Shown: positions 8,690 to 16,636, counted from the first letter of the stretch. The stretch: 33,823 nucleotides of DNA from Defluviicoccus sp. (GCA_022826125.1 JAJDVM010000159.1:1-33823), one strand, 5' to 3'. The notes: generated by a model from the letters alone, not told the origin. Program-made: numbers and translations.

Positions 8690-8903
8690 TGCTTCGCAGC
8701 TGCAAGTGCGTGTTGCCTGCCTGTCGAAATAGCAATTGCGTGGAATCGTGGCAACGTGTCGCGTGTCCCGGGTTAGAACTATGCAGCCGGTCAGTCGCGG
8801 GGACCGGGCCGGTCCCAGCCGACGACGCGGACGCGCGCCTTGCCGCCGCGGACGGCGACGTCTGGGGTCCCGTCCGCGCGGCGCGAGACGGTTGTCGGCG
8901 GCT
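8690..8903. repeat. Duplicated block: TA promoter copy plus copy of the 9764 gene tail
   Basis: Bases 8690-8808 align with 9655-9779 (shared TAGCAATTG, GAATCGTGGCAACG), which is the promoter region of the DUF1778 gene. Bases 8809-8903 align with 9780-9870, the 3' end of the gene at 9764. In both places the promoter is followed by the same tail. hicA therefore uses a promoter copied from the DUF1778/GNAT operon. Confidence 0.8.
8726..8754 (-). promoter_or_regulatory. Predicted promoter of hicAB
   Basis: On the minus strand TTGCCA (8749-8754) and TATTTC (8726-8731) are separated by 17 bases, 74 bases upstream of the hicA ATG. The position and -35 are identical to the stronger TTGCCA/TATATT promoter of the DUF1778 gene, of which this is a diverged duplicate; the -10 is weaker. 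Confidence 0.6.
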
Positions 8904-9407
8904 TCAGGATGGCAGTAGTTGCTCGAGTTCAGCGATGCGCAGGATCATCATCAGCGGTTCGCGGTCCGAGAACGGGCGGAAGCCGAACCGGACGTAGAAC
9001 GCCTTGGCCGGTTCGTCGATGGCCTGCACGATGACGGCGCGGGCGCCGATGGTGCGGGCTGCCATGAGCGCACGGCGACCGGCATCCACGAGCAGGTCGG
9101 AACCGAGCCGTCGGCCGCGGTAATCCTCGTCCACGGCGAGCTGGCCGAGAAGAATGACCGGAATCGGGTCGGGCATGTTGCGGCCGATCCGGGAGGACAC
9201 CCGGCGACGTTCGACGGAACTGGCGGCGAGACTGTAGAAGGCGGCCACGCGGTCGCCGTCGGAGGCGACGTAGGTGCGTGCGCCGCCCCTGGCCTCGTTC
9301 AGCCGCGCTTTGCCCCGGAGCCATGCGTCGAGAACGGGGACGCCGGAGGAGAACTGCGAAAGGTCGTGTTGGGGCGCGAGCGGCTCGGGGGGGCTTACGG
9401 GTCCCAC
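8904..9407 (-). CDS. GNAT acetyltransferase toxin of a DUF1778 TA pair (TacT-like)
   Basis: 167 residues from a GTG start. The opening EPLAPQHDLSQFSSGVPVLDAWL is typical of TacT/AtaT-type toxins. The acetyl-CoA loop YRGRRLG lies at 96-102, and the catalytic Tyr in AKAFYVRFGF is Tyr138. These toxins acetylate the amino group of aminoacyl-tRNA and block translation. The GTG at 9407 is preferred because it lies just upstream of the conserved N-terminus and overlaps the end of the antitoxin gene by 13 bases; the frame is open to an ATG at 9488, but that part lies inside the antitoxin and is low-complexity. A GTA codon sits three codons in, so the exact start is not certain. Confidence 0.85.
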   Translation of the reverse strand: MGPVSPPEPLAPQHDLSQFSSGVPVLDAWLRGKARLNEARGGARTYVASDGDRVAAFYSLAASSVERRRVSSRIGRNMPDPIPVILLGQLAVDEDYRGRRLGSDLLVDAGRRALMAARTIGARAVIVQAIDEPAKAFYVRFGFRPFSDREPLMMILRIAELEQLLPS

Positions 9408-9652
9408 TGGGGAGTGCGCCCGTAACGCGCCTTCACGGTGGGGTCGATCTCTACCGGCGCGTCGAGCGCGGCGAGGAAGTTGTCCCACGCCTCGTCGTCC
9501 AGCGCGATGACGGGGCGCTCGTTCAGGACCTCGATCGCCGCCGCCTCGCTTGACCGGAGAACGAACTCGGTTCGGCTGACGCCCCGGATCTCCGCAGCGC
9601 GATCGATGACGGCGAGGCGTTCGCTCGATGTGCGGAGATTCACCTGGGGCAT
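9395..9652 (-). CDS. DUF1778-family ribbon-helix-helix antitoxin (TacA-like)
   Basis: 85 residues. The N-terminal RHH domain (MPQVNLRTSSERLAVIDRAAEIRGVSRTEFVL) and C-terminal neutralising tail (ALDDEAWDNFLAALDAP) are characteristic of DUF1778 antitoxins. It precedes and overlaps the GNAT toxin gene, as usual, and should bind its own promoter. The start at 9652 has GGAGA upstream and keeps the canonical N-terminus; a frame opening at 9727 lies in the promoter. Confidence 0.9.
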   Translation of the reverse strand: MPQVNLRTSSERLAVIDRAAEIRGVSRTEFVLRSSEAAAIEVLNERPVIALDDEAWDNFLAALDAPVEIDPTVKARYGRTPQWDP

Positions 9653-9698
9653 GTCAGTCTCCTGCTTCGCGGTTGCAAGTGTGTGTTGTCTGCCTCTC

Positions 9699-9727
9699 AA
9701 TATAGCAATTGTGTAGAATCGTGGCAA
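9699..9727 (-). promoter_or_regulatory. Sigma70-type promoter of the DUF1778/GNAT operon
   Basis: On the minus strand TTGCCA (9722-9727), a 17-base spacer and TATATT (9699-9704) form a near-consensus promoter about 47 bases upstream of the antitoxin ATG. A CAATTG palindrome lies within the spacer and AACACACAC just downstream; these are possible operator elements. An AT-rich island in very GC-rich surroundings. Confidence 0.7.
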
Positions 9728-9763
9728 CGCGCCGCATGTTCCGGATGACCACGATGCGGCCGG

Positions 9764-10261
9764 TCACTCGCCAGGTCCGGGCCGGTCCCAGCCGACGACG
9801 CGGACGCGCGCCTTGCCGCCGCGGACGGCGACGTCGGGCGTTCCGTCCGGGCGGCGCGAGACGGTAATCATCGGTTTGCTGCCGGTGGGTGGCTGGGGAT
9901 CCGACATCTCGGTGGTGACGGCGAAGCCGGGGTTCTCGAAGCGGACGCGCACGACCCCGCCCTCGACGGCGATCGCGCCGTGCGGCGGCGTGCCGGTGAG
10001 GACGACGACTGGCGGCGGGCCGTGCTCCGAGTATTCGTCGGGCACCGGGATCGGGGAGACGGGGTGCGGGCAAGGCGGCGCCTCGTCTTCTTGGATGGCG
10101 ATGACGTAGGAATCGGAGGAATGGTCGGTCGAGCGCCAGGCCTCGGTCTCGTCGGCCTTGTCGATGGCGAGGCGGCATGCCTCCTCGACGGTGTCGGCCT
10201 CGACGGCGACGTTGGCCCCGAAATAAACAGCGAAGCCGAGCTGGAGTGCGTAGCGGGTCAT
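9764..10261 (-). CDS. Hypothetical protein, 165 aa, at the end of the GHKL ATPase operon
   Basis: Starts MTRYALQLGFAVYFGANVAVEADTVEEA, similar in style to small plasmid proteins with an N-terminal strand-helix unit. A Pro-rich middle follows, and the C-terminal half carries repeated beta-like segments (IAVEGGVVRVRFENPG, DVAVRGGKARVRVVGWD). I recognise no family with certainty. Its ATG overlaps the stop of the upstream ATPase gene (ATGA), indicating coupled translation. Its 3' end is the target of the TA-module insertion and duplication immediately downstream: two degenerate copies of its last ~90 bases occur at 8809-8903 and 7798-7870. Confidence 0.7.
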   Translation of the reverse strand: MTRYALQLGFAVYFGANVAVEADTVEEACRLAIDKADETEAWRSTDHSSDSYVIAIQEDEAPPCPHPVSPIPVPDEYSEHGPPPVVVLTGTPPHGAIAVEGGVVRVRFENPGFAVTTEMSDPQPPTGSKPMITVSRRPDGTPDVAVRGGKARVRVVGWDRPGPGE

Positions 10262-11988
10262 GCCGCCCGCTCCCCGGGCGCGATGTCGACGTCGACGCTG
10301 CCCTTGTCGATGACGATCGAGACCCTGCGGTCGCGCGGGACCAGCCAGAACATCTCGCGGCGCACGGCCTCGGCGATCGAGTGGATGCGCGCCTCGTCCT
10401 CGGAGGCGAGCAGCTTCATCGCCTCGTGCATCGCGTCTTCGGTGAAGCGGTCGCGCTGGGTTTCCCAGCTGTCGGCGGAGCAGTCGTCGGAGGCCGAGAA
10501 ATACCCCGCCCGCATCAGGGCGGCGAGGACGTGCGGCTGGATCTTGCCGGCGGCGGCGACGATCGGCTGGATGTCGCTGACATAGCACCAGGCCTCGCCG
10601 CCGAAGACGACGTCGGCCGGCACGGAAACCGTGTATTGCTCGCCCCCGGGCGGCTCGACATGGAGGTCGATGAGGATCTCGTCGGGCCGGCGCGGAAGCG
10701 GCGCGCCCTTCCCCTTGCCGCGCGGCTTCCTCGCCTCGCGCAGATCGTCGAGGTCGAGCGCGGTGCCCTCATGCACGATGCGGACGGTCATGCCGACGAC
10801 GCGGTGCAGGGAGTCGTACCAGTCGTATCCCTCGAGCCAGGAATGGGCTTCGACGAAGCGCTGCTCGATGCCGGCGCGCTCGGCGGCGCGGTGGAAGGCT
10901 TGCTCGTCGGGCGGCTCGCGGTCCCAGGCGACGATCATGGCGTCGGCGGGGAGGTTGGCGAAGGGCGGCGCGTCGCGCCAGTCGTCGGTGTCGGCGATCG
11001 CCGGCCGCCAGGGACGCAGCCGGGGCGGGGCGGCGGGTATGTCGATGCCGGCCGCGGCGGCGGCGGCGCGCTCGCCGAAGGCGATCGCGGGCGGCGGATC
11101 GGCGGCCGCCATGGCGCGCCAGATCGCCGCCTTCGCGGCGTCGCGCATCTCTTTCAGGAACGGGGTCTCGACCGGTTCCTTGCGGGCCGGCAGCACCAGC
11201 TCCAGATCGGGGCAGGACCCGATATCGGCGCGCACCGACCAGGCGCGGCCGTCGATGTCGCTGATCCGGGGCAGCCGGGCTTCCAGCGTGAGCCCGTGGA
11301 AGTTGAGGTCGGGGTCGCGGTAGGTGGCGCGGTCGCGGAAGACGCCGAAGACGATGCCGCGCCACTTCTCGTCGTGGACCGCGCCGGCGAGGAAGGCCTT
11401 GTGGGGGACTTCGAGACCGTTGAAGTCGACCCGGAGCGGGCAGTGCCTGGCGGCGTCGGCGAGCGCCTGGCCGATGCGCTCGACCGGCCAGTCGGAGACG
11501 AAGGAAACGCGCGTTCCGTGCGGATGGGGCGCGCATTCGTCGGGCAGCACCGGCGCCTCGTCGCGGCCGAGGAAGGTGTCCGGGGTGAGCTGGACGCGCC
11601 AGCCGGGCTCGGGCTGGTTGGGGGCGTGGAGGGGCCGGGACGAGATCGAGCATCCGCGCCGCGAAAGCGCGTAGACGCCGATTCCGGCCGGGTCCTCGGC
11701 ATCGCGGACGGTCGCATCCCAGCCGCTGTCGCCGAAGGCGAGCAGCAGGCGGGGGTCGTGGACGCCGTGGCCGTCGTCGGCGCAGCTGACGAGAAAGCCG
11801 CCATGATCGAGCGGGGTGGCGGCGACGGAGAAGGTGCTGGCGCAGGCGCGGCGGGCGTTCTGCAGAAGCTCGGTGAAGGCGTCGCACTCGGTCGCGTTGA
11901 AGAAGCGGGTGACGCGGTCGATCGCCGTATCGGCGATGTGGGCGCGGATGGTCGGGGGGATTCCGGCCGGGGTCTGGTGAACGGTCAT
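10258..11988 (-). CDS. GHKL-fold (HSP90/histidine-kinase-like) ATPase
   Basis: 576 residues. The N-terminal ~120 residues carry the Bergerat-fold motifs: N-box ELLQNARRA (40-48), G1 DDGHGV (71-76) and G2 GIGVYALS (102-109). The remaining ~450 residues match no domain I can name, though DLEVPH/LVLPAR-type strands suggest a transducer-like domain. No transmembrane, sensor or receiver domain is seen, so it is not a standard histidine kinase. Such stand-alone GHKL ATPases occur in mobile elements and conflict systems, sometimes as MutL- or MORC-like DNA factors; the function here is unknown. It lies 93 bases downstream of the parB-like gene and is coupled by ATGA to the gene at 9764. Confidence 0.85.
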   Translation of the reverse strand: MTVHQTPAGIPPTIRAHIADTAIDRVTRFFNATECDAFTELLQNARRACASTFSVAATPLDHGGFLVSCADDGHGVHDPRLLLAFGDSGWDATVRDAEDPAGIGVYALSRRGCSISSRPLHAPNQPEPGWRVQLTPDTFLGRDEAPVLPDECAPHPHGTRVSFVSDWPVERIGQALADAARHCPLRVDFNGLEVPHKAFLAGAVHDEKWRGIVFGVFRDRATYRDPDLNFHGLTLEARLPRISDIDGRAWSVRADIGSCPDLELVLPARKEPVETPFLKEMRDAAKAAIWRAMAAADPPPAIAFGERAAAAAAGIDIPAAPPRLRPWRPAIADTDDWRDAPPFANLPADAMIVAWDREPPDEQAFHRAAERAGIEQRFVEAHSWLEGYDWYDSLHRVVGMTVRIVHEGTALDLDDLREARKPRGKGKGAPLPRRPDEILIDLHVEPPGGEQYTVSVPADVVFGGEAWCYVSDIQPIVAAAGKIQPHVLAALMRAGYFSASDDCSADSWETQRDRFTEDAMHEAMKLLASEDEARIHSIAEAVRREMFWLVPRDRRVSIVIDKGSVDVDIAPGERAA

Positions 11989-12081
11989 GGCGTTCTCGCT
12001 CCGATGGTGGAAAGGGAAGCCGAAACCGCGCCCCGCCGCCCGGGGAAAGGCGTCCGGGGCAAGCGGGGCGCGGCGTCGGGG

Positions 12082-14478
12082 CTAGCGGCGCAGGAACTCG
12101 GGGATGTCGAGCCCGTCCCCGGAGCCGTCGTGGCCGTTGGCCCGTGCGGCGGCCGGCAGCGCCGGCGTCTCGGCGGGCTCGCCGGCGGAGACGGGCTCCG
12201 CGTCCGGGGGCGGCACGTCGTCGTCGGGCTCCTCGAAGCCGGCAGTCCGGACGATGACCCTGGGCCCGCCGTCGGCGGCCGGGACCGCGTTGGCGGCCGC
12301 GATCGCATCGGCGGTATCGCCCGGCGCGGGCGCTTCGCCAGGATCGGGTTCGGCGGACGTCTGCGGATCGGCGCCGGCGTCCGCCGCCTCGGCAGCGGCA
12401 TCGGGTTCGGCCGGCGCCGCGTCGGTTGGGTGGGGCTCCGCGTCGATACCGGCGGCGTCGAACGCCCGGAAACCGGGCGGCATCCAGGCATGCGCGGCGG
12501 CGCGCATCTCGGCGGTGACGCCGACCGGCATGTCGGTGCCGGAAGCGAAAGCCTTCTCCATGGCGGCGGCGAGCACGGCCTTCTTGTCCTTCGAATGCGC
12601 CGCCGCCCATTCGACGCCGAGCACCTCGCGCGCGGTCTCGAGGATCCTGGGCTTGGTGATCCGCGACCAGTAGAGGCCGGCCGACGGGCGGACATGGGTC
12701 TCGAAGGGGATGCCGAGCCGGGCCACGGTGGCCTCGACCTCGGGTTTCGCGCCGTGCTCGAAGGCGAGCTGGCCCTTCAGCGTCCGCGCGACGGCGGCGG
12801 CGAACAGGCGCTGGCGGTCCTCGATCGGGAGCGCCCGCATCAGCGCGAACGATTCGCCCGCGTCCTCGGCCGTCAGCCAGTCGAGCGGCAGTTGCGAGCG
12901 GTCGGCCAGCATCGCCTCGCCCGGGCTCTCGGCCGCGAAATCGTCGTCGTTCATGCGCAGGTTGGGCCGGTCCGGGGTCTCGCGGATGGCGATGTCGAGC
13001 GCGTGATCGACATAGCCGGGGGTGAACACGGCGCGGCAGAGCTGGAAGACGGCGAGGTCGAACGCCGCCTCGAAATCCCCCGCGAGGTGCGCCTTGACGA
13101 GGGCGTTGCGGATCGCGCGCATGTCGTCGGCCAGGCCGATGCCGACGCCCGCGCGCTTGCGGGCTTCGGCGTCGGGGTCCGGCCGCGCGGCGGGGACGCT
13201 CGCGGCGGGCGGGTCGAGACGCCCGGCGGTCGCATGCTCGCCGGCGCCGGGAGAGGCGTCGCCGCCGGTCGGCGGGGCGCCGTCGCCGGCGTCGCCGGAC
13301 GGGATTTCGTCGGGCCGCACCAGGCCGTGGACGGTCTGGCGCGCGCCGGGACGATCGAAGGTGAGGATGCACCCGGCGATCGCCTTGTCCTCGGGGGCGA
13401 AGACGGCGCGTGCATCGATGGCGGCTTCGATCTCGGCGAGCCGGTTCTCGATCTCCTCGGCTTCTTCCTCGAGCTCGCCCGTCCACTCGTCCTCGTCCAT
13501 GGCGACGAGCTCGTCGTGGCGGGTGCGGAGGCGCTCGATCTCGGCCTTCTCTCTATCGGTCGGCTGGGACGGAACGGGATGGACGCGGCCGAAGCGGGCG
13601 AACTCGTTCCACGGCATCTCGACGCGGCCCTCGGCCCACTTCCAGTCCGCGGCGGCCGCGGCGGCGGCTTCGTCGAGCTTGTCGGCCGCCAGCTTCTCCA
13701 GCAGCGCCGGGTCGGCGAAGAAGATGCCGTTGTCGTGCTCGTCGGCGAACAGGTCGCGGTCGACCTGCCCGCCGGCGGCCTCGTAGACCTCGACGCCGAC
13801 GAAGCGGGCGATCGCTGTGGCGGCCGGCACGCGGTCCTCGGTGAGCATGCGGCGAATCTGCCAGGCGGTCGGGCGGTAGCCCTGCTGGCTGACCTGCTCC
13901 CAGGCGGCGAGCTGGCGCGCGGGATCGACGGTGACGGTGAAGGCCTTCAGCGTCTCGAGATCGATCTCGCCGGCGCGGTAGGCCTCGATCAGCTCGGGTG
14001 CCGCGTCGCCGAGGCGGAGCCGCTGCTCGACGGTGCGTTCGGCGACGCCGAAGCGCGCGGCGATGTCGGAAACCGTGGCGCCGTCGCTCGCCAGCAGCGC
14101 GAAGGCCTCGACCTGGTCGGCCGGGTGCATGGCGGCGCGGACCGCGTTCTCGGCGAGCGAGATCTCGGTCTGGGACGCATCGGCGGGGACGGCGCGGCAG
14201 GGAACCGGCATGTCGGGCGCGACCTGGCCCTCGGAGGCGAGGTCGACGAGGGCGGCGTAGCGGCGGCCGCCGGCGACGACCGCGAAGCGCCCGGCGTCGT
14301 TCCCGGCCGGGCGGACGACCAGGTTGGAGAGGATGCCCAGCGCCGCGATGTTGGCCTTGAGCTCGGCGAAGGCCTGCAGGCCGGCGTCGGTCTTGCGCAC
14401 GTTGGCGGGGGAGAGTTCGAGCCTGTCGAGGGGGATGGCGCGGACGGTGCCGTCCGGGCCGGTGTCGGTGGCATTCAT
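12082..14478 (-). CDS. Large ParB/Spo0J-family protein
   Basis: 798 residues, far longer than chromosomal ParB (about 300). A ParB N-terminal domain (residues 14-122) has GGRRYAA at 70-76, equivalent to the CTP-binding GERR box, and ENAVRAAMHPADQ at 110-122, the arginine-patch motif. An HTH follows (ATVSDIAARFGVAERTVEQRL, about 134-154). The rest is acidic, with coiled-coil-like stretches (ELEEEAEEIENRLAEIE), low-complexity Ala/Pro/Asp runs, and an unassigned domain (KKAVLAAAMEKAFASG ... AHAWMPPGF). No parA is visible, so a classical partition role is doubtful; long ParB-like proteins of this kind are common in ICE and plasmid accessory modules. It is preceded by a 390-base repeated leader. 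Confidence 0.88.
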   Translation of the reverse strand: MNATDTGPDGTVRAIPLDRLELSPANVRKTDAGLQAFAELKANIAALGILSNLVVRPAGNDAGRFAVVAGGRRYAALVDLASEGQVAPDMPVPCRAVPADASQTEISLAENAVRAAMHPADQVEAFALLASDGATVSDIAARFGVAERTVEQRLRLGDAAPELIEAYRAGEIDLETLKAFTVTVDPARQLAAWEQVSQQGYRPTAWQIRRMLTEDRVPAATAIARFVGVEVYEAAGGQVDRDLFADEHDNGIFFADPALLEKLAADKLDEAAAAAAADWKWAEGRVEMPWNEFARFGRVHPVPSQPTDREKAEIERLRTRHDELVAMDEDEWTGELEEEAEEIENRLAEIEAAIDARAVFAPEDKAIAGCILTFDRPGARQTVHGLVRPDEIPSGDAGDGAPPTGGDASPGAGEHATAGRLDPPAASVPAARPDPDAEARKRAGVGIGLADDMRAIRNALVKAHLAGDFEAAFDLAVFQLCRAVFTPGYVDHALDIAIRETPDRPNLRMNDDDFAAESPGEAMLADRSQLPLDWLTAEDAGESFALMRALPIEDRQRLFAAAVARTLKGQLAFEHGAKPEVEATVARLGIPFETHVRPSAGLYWSRITKPRILETAREVLGVEWAAAHSKDKKAVLAAAMEKAFASGTDMPVGVTAEMRAAAHAWMPPGFRAFDAAGIDAEPHPTDAAPAEPDAAAEAADAGADPQTSAEPDPGEAPAPGDTADAIAAANAVPAADGGPRVIVRTAGFEEPDDDVPPPDAEPVSAGEPAETPALPAAARANGHDGSGDGLDIPEFLRR

Positions 14479-14866
14479 GCGTGTCTCCGGTCTTGGTGGG
14501 GGATGCCGGGATCCTTCCCGGACCCCGGCGGCTTCTGCCCCGGACGGACCGCCGGTCCTCTCGGTGGCGGGCCGCGCGGGCGCGGGAAAATCGTGAAACG
14601 GGGAAGTTCGGCTACGGCCTCAGGGGACGGGGCGTGACGTGCAACCGGGGTGTCCGCCGGCCGGGGTTCCCGTTCCCGTTCCGCTCAACGCTTAGGGTCG
14701 AGGGTCGGGAACGGCATCGGGAACGCGTCCGGCTTGCCGCTGCGCGGCGCTGGAGGGGATCGGCGGGGCGGTCGTCAAGACCGTGCCCGCGCAGGGGAGG
14801 TTCGTCGGCAGCGGCGTACCGGGAAGTGGCCTGGGGTCGGGTGTGGGGCGAAGGGTTCTGCCGCCG
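14479..14866 (-). repeat. Long leader repeat, copy 1 (before the parB-like gene)
   Basis: No gene is visible in these 388 bases. They align over nearly their whole length with 17834-18200. Shared landmarks include GGCGGCTTCTGCCC, AATCGTGAAACG versus GATCGTGAAACG, GTCCGCCGG, CGGCATCGGGA and GGCAGCGGCGTACCGGG. Each copy ends at the start codon of a different gene. The segment just before the parB ATG (ACCGGAGACACGC on the minus strand) also matches the shorter leaders at 16230 and 19342. It likely carries the promoter and 5' UTR. Confidence 0.75.
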
Positions 14867-15184
14867 TTAAGGCATCAGCTTCTCGCAGGCGGCGACGCGC
14901 TCGTACTCGAACGCGCCGATCGCCGCACGTTCGCGGGTCGCGATGTCGCCAAATCCGAGTCGATCATGGATGGCTCGCGCGGTGCGGCTGCCGGGGTGAA
15001 GTTCTCCTTCGCCAGCGTGGCGGCGCGCGAAGACGCGGCTGTCGCCGTAGGCTTGGGCGAACATGGCGGTAAAGTGGTACTGGCGTCCGTTGGTGAAGGT
15101 TGCGCGGCCGATAGCGTGGCAGGGCAGGCCGTCGACTTTGACGATTTCGTCGATCTGGATGTCGGTGAGATGCATGGTCGTCAT
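14867..15184 (-). CDS. Hypothetical protein, 105 aa
   Basis: Begins MTTMHLTDIQIDEIVKVDGLPCHAIGRATF and continues with a mixed alpha/beta pattern rich in Arg and Ala. No recognisable family, signal peptide or membrane segment. The start at 15184 is inferred from where protein-like sequence begins; a second Met three codons later is an alternative, and the frame is open further 5' into low-complexity sequence. It stands alone upstream of a repeated leader, about 120 bases downstream of the DUF2442 gene. Confidence 0.6.
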   Translation of the reverse strand: MTTMHLTDIQIDEIVKVDGLPCHAIGRATFTNGRQYHFTAMFAQAYGDSRVFARRHAGEGELHPGSRTARAIHDRLGFGDIATRERAAIGAFEYERVAACEKLMP

Positions 15185-15306
15185 GCCTGGGTCAGGTGAG
15201 TTGGATTCGCGGTTAGCCCTGAGCCTGCATTCCGGGGCGCCGGATGCCGGGCTCGGGTTGGGCCGGGAAGTGGAGCTTTGATTGTGGGAGTGACCGGAAG
15301 GGGCGC

Positions 15307-15567
15307 TCAGGCGGCCTGCGATCCGGCGCGGGTCTCGTCGGCCCGGCCGATCAACAAGGCCTCGACGGAGATGTCTTCGTTGAGATCGTCCCAGTGCAGG
15401 CCATTCCCCGAATAGCCGATGCGATAGCTTTCCCGCTGTTCGGCGGTCGCGTGCATCAATCGCGGGAACCACGCCAGAGGCACCCCGAGCGAACGGCCGT
15501 CGTCCAACTCAACCCACATCGTGTCGCGGTCGAAGGCGATCTTCGTGGCTCTAGCCGAAATGGTCAT
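15307..15567 (-). CDS. DUF2442-family protein, second gene of a DUF4160/DUF2442 pair
   Basis: 86 residues. MWVELDDGRSLGVPLAWFPRLMHATAEQRESYRI ... GLHWDDLNEDISVEALL is the DUF2442 signature (DGR.L.VPL.WFPRL, IHW..LDEDISVE.LL). DUF2442 proteins regularly pair with DUF4160 and are treated as a putative TA system, with DUF2442 the usual candidate antitoxin. The start at 15567 overlaps the end of the DUF4160 gene by 17 bases. Conserved residues are intact. Confidence 0.88.
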   Translation of the reverse strand: MTISARATKIAFDRDTMWVELDDGRSLGVPLAWFPRLMHATAEQRESYRIGYSGNGLHWDDLNEDISVEALLIGRADETRAGSQAA

Positions 15568-15793
15568 TCCAGGCCCTCTCGATTTCTTCCCGGCGCCGGG
15601 CAACCAGCTGGGCCAGTTCCGAGAGCTGTCTGCGGGTGAAGCCCGCGCTCCGGGCGATCCTGACCTCCGGATACAACCAGAATTTGGCCGCTCCGTCACT
15701 GCTTTCCGCATGGATGTGCACGGGCTCCCGGGGCGCCCCTTCATTGGAAAAGAAGTGGAAGCGTACGTTTCGATATCGAAAAACGACCGGCAT
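15551..15793 (-). CDS. DUF4160-family protein, putative toxin partner of DUF2442
   Basis: 80 residues. MPVVFRYRNVRFHFFSNEGAPREPVHIHAES is the typical DUF4160 start (P.v....g.r..FyS.dh..PPHvHv), followed by AKFWLYPEVRIARSAGFTRRQLSELAQLV. The gene lies first in the pair and overlaps the DUF2442 gene. Role as a toxin is inferred from family gene-neighbourhood knowledge. Confidence 0.88.
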   Translation of the reverse strand: MPVVFRYRNVRFHFFSNEGAPREPVHIHAESSDGAAKFWLYPEVRIARSAGFTRRQLSELAQLVARRREEIERAWNDHFG

Positions 15794-15890
15794 TCAGGAG
15801 TGGCTCGTGCTGCCTGCAGAGGGTCGAAGGTTGGCGCGGATGGTCAACGATCGTCGATGGTATGTCGAGACCGGCTTCCGGAACGCCCGC

Positions 15891-16229
15891 TCACCGCGAC
15901 GCTCTCCGGAGCTTGTCAACGATGCCGTCGACGATGGCGGCGGGGGTTCCTGTCAGCTCGCCCCAGTCCCTGAGGTTGCGTTCCACATCGGCGGTCGATC
16001 CGACAAGCGTGTCGTGAAACGGGGAATCCGTGGTGGCGGCGAAGACGCAGCCGCTGCTCTCGCGGATGCCGACGACCGCTGGGCGGGTCATTGGCTCGCG
16101 CCCGATCGCCCAGCACAGCAGCGCGGCGAAGGCGGGGGTGAGGTTGCCGCCGCGCGCCGGGTCCATGGGGTGCGGTCGGGCGGGGGGCGGATGCGAAACC
16201 TGCTGCTCGCGGGACTCGACGGTTGTCAT
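15891..16229 (-). CDS. Hypothetical protein, 112 aa, downstream of a repeated leader
   Basis: Starts MTTVESREQQVSHPPPARP and has a plausible globular part (LTPAFAALLCWAIGREPMTRPAVVGI ... ERNLRDWGELTG ... AAIVDGIVDKL). No family recognised. The start at 16229 is fixed by GGAGA eight bases upstream and by the leader shared with other genes (ACCGGAGACACACCG before the ATG). No membrane segment or metal-binding motif. Confidence 0.6.
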   Translation of the reverse strand: MTTVESREQQVSHPPPARPHPMDPARGGNLTPAFAALLCWAIGREPMTRPAVVGIRESSGCVFAATTDSPFHDTLVGSTADVERNLRDWGELTGTPAAIVDGIVDKLRRASR

Positions 16230-16350
16230 CGGTGTGTCTCCGGTACGGTGGCCGGGGTCCCGGACGCGCTCCGGGGACTTCGCCCGTCTGGGACGGCCCG
16301 TCTCGTGCCGGCGCGCGGTCCGGATTGCGGTGAAACAGCCCTCCGATGGG
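16230..16350 (-). repeat. Short leader repeat S1
   Basis: On the minus strand GGCGAAGTCCCCGGAGCGCG leads into TCCGGGACCCCGGCC. It can form a hairpin with CCCGGA/TCCGGG arms and a 5-base loop. It closely matches the leader at 19342-19445, where the loop differs but the stem is kept, and a degraded copy at 20645-20730. A segment reading GTGCCGGCGCGCGGTCCGGA on the plus strand is also shared with 20645-20730. Confidence 0.65.
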
Positions 16351-16398
16351 AAGCGGATTCGCGGTAAAGGTGGGTGACGGCGGCGATCGGGTGTCCCG

Positions 16399-16632
16399 TC
16401 AGCGGAGTGCGCGGGCGATATGGCCGGAATAGACCGCGACCGCTTTCCAGTAACAGGCCATCGGCGCCTTGTGCCGTCGCCACTGGAGCTCGGCGCGGTG
16501 TTGCGCGTCTCTCCGAAGATCGAGCAGTGCCGCACGGAGAGCATGACGGGCGGAGGGCGGCAGCGACTGGAAGCGCGCGCGCCAGGCGTGCTTCAGGTCG
16601 GCGTCGGCGCGGTGGATGGTGGAGCGCGGCAT
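16399..16632 (-). CDS. Hypothetical protein, 77 aa
   Basis: A small basic, helix-rich protein (SARHALRAALLDLRRDAQHRAELQWRRHKAPMACYWKAVAVYSGHIARALR). No family recognised. The start is four bases downstream of the preceding gene's stop, so the two are probably cotranscribed. Basic character would fit nucleic-acid binding, but nothing more specific can be said. Confidence 0.5.
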   Translation of the reverse strand: MPRSTIHRADADLKHAWRARFQSLPPSARHALRAALLDLRRDAQHRAELQWRRHKAPMACYWKAVAVYSGHIARALR

Positions 16633-16636
16633 GGAG

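Noticed and set aside
8398..8754. 118-residue version of HicA
   Set aside because: Its first 34 residues are translated from the duplicated promoter segment. The same segment gives a similar false extension on the DUF1778 gene.
10177..14637. A 1486-codon plus-strand open frame opposite the parB-like and GHKL genes
   Set aside because: Antisense shadow caused by high GC. The minus strand encodes recognisable ParB and GHKL motifs, while the plus frame is repetitive Gly/Arg/Asp with no domain.
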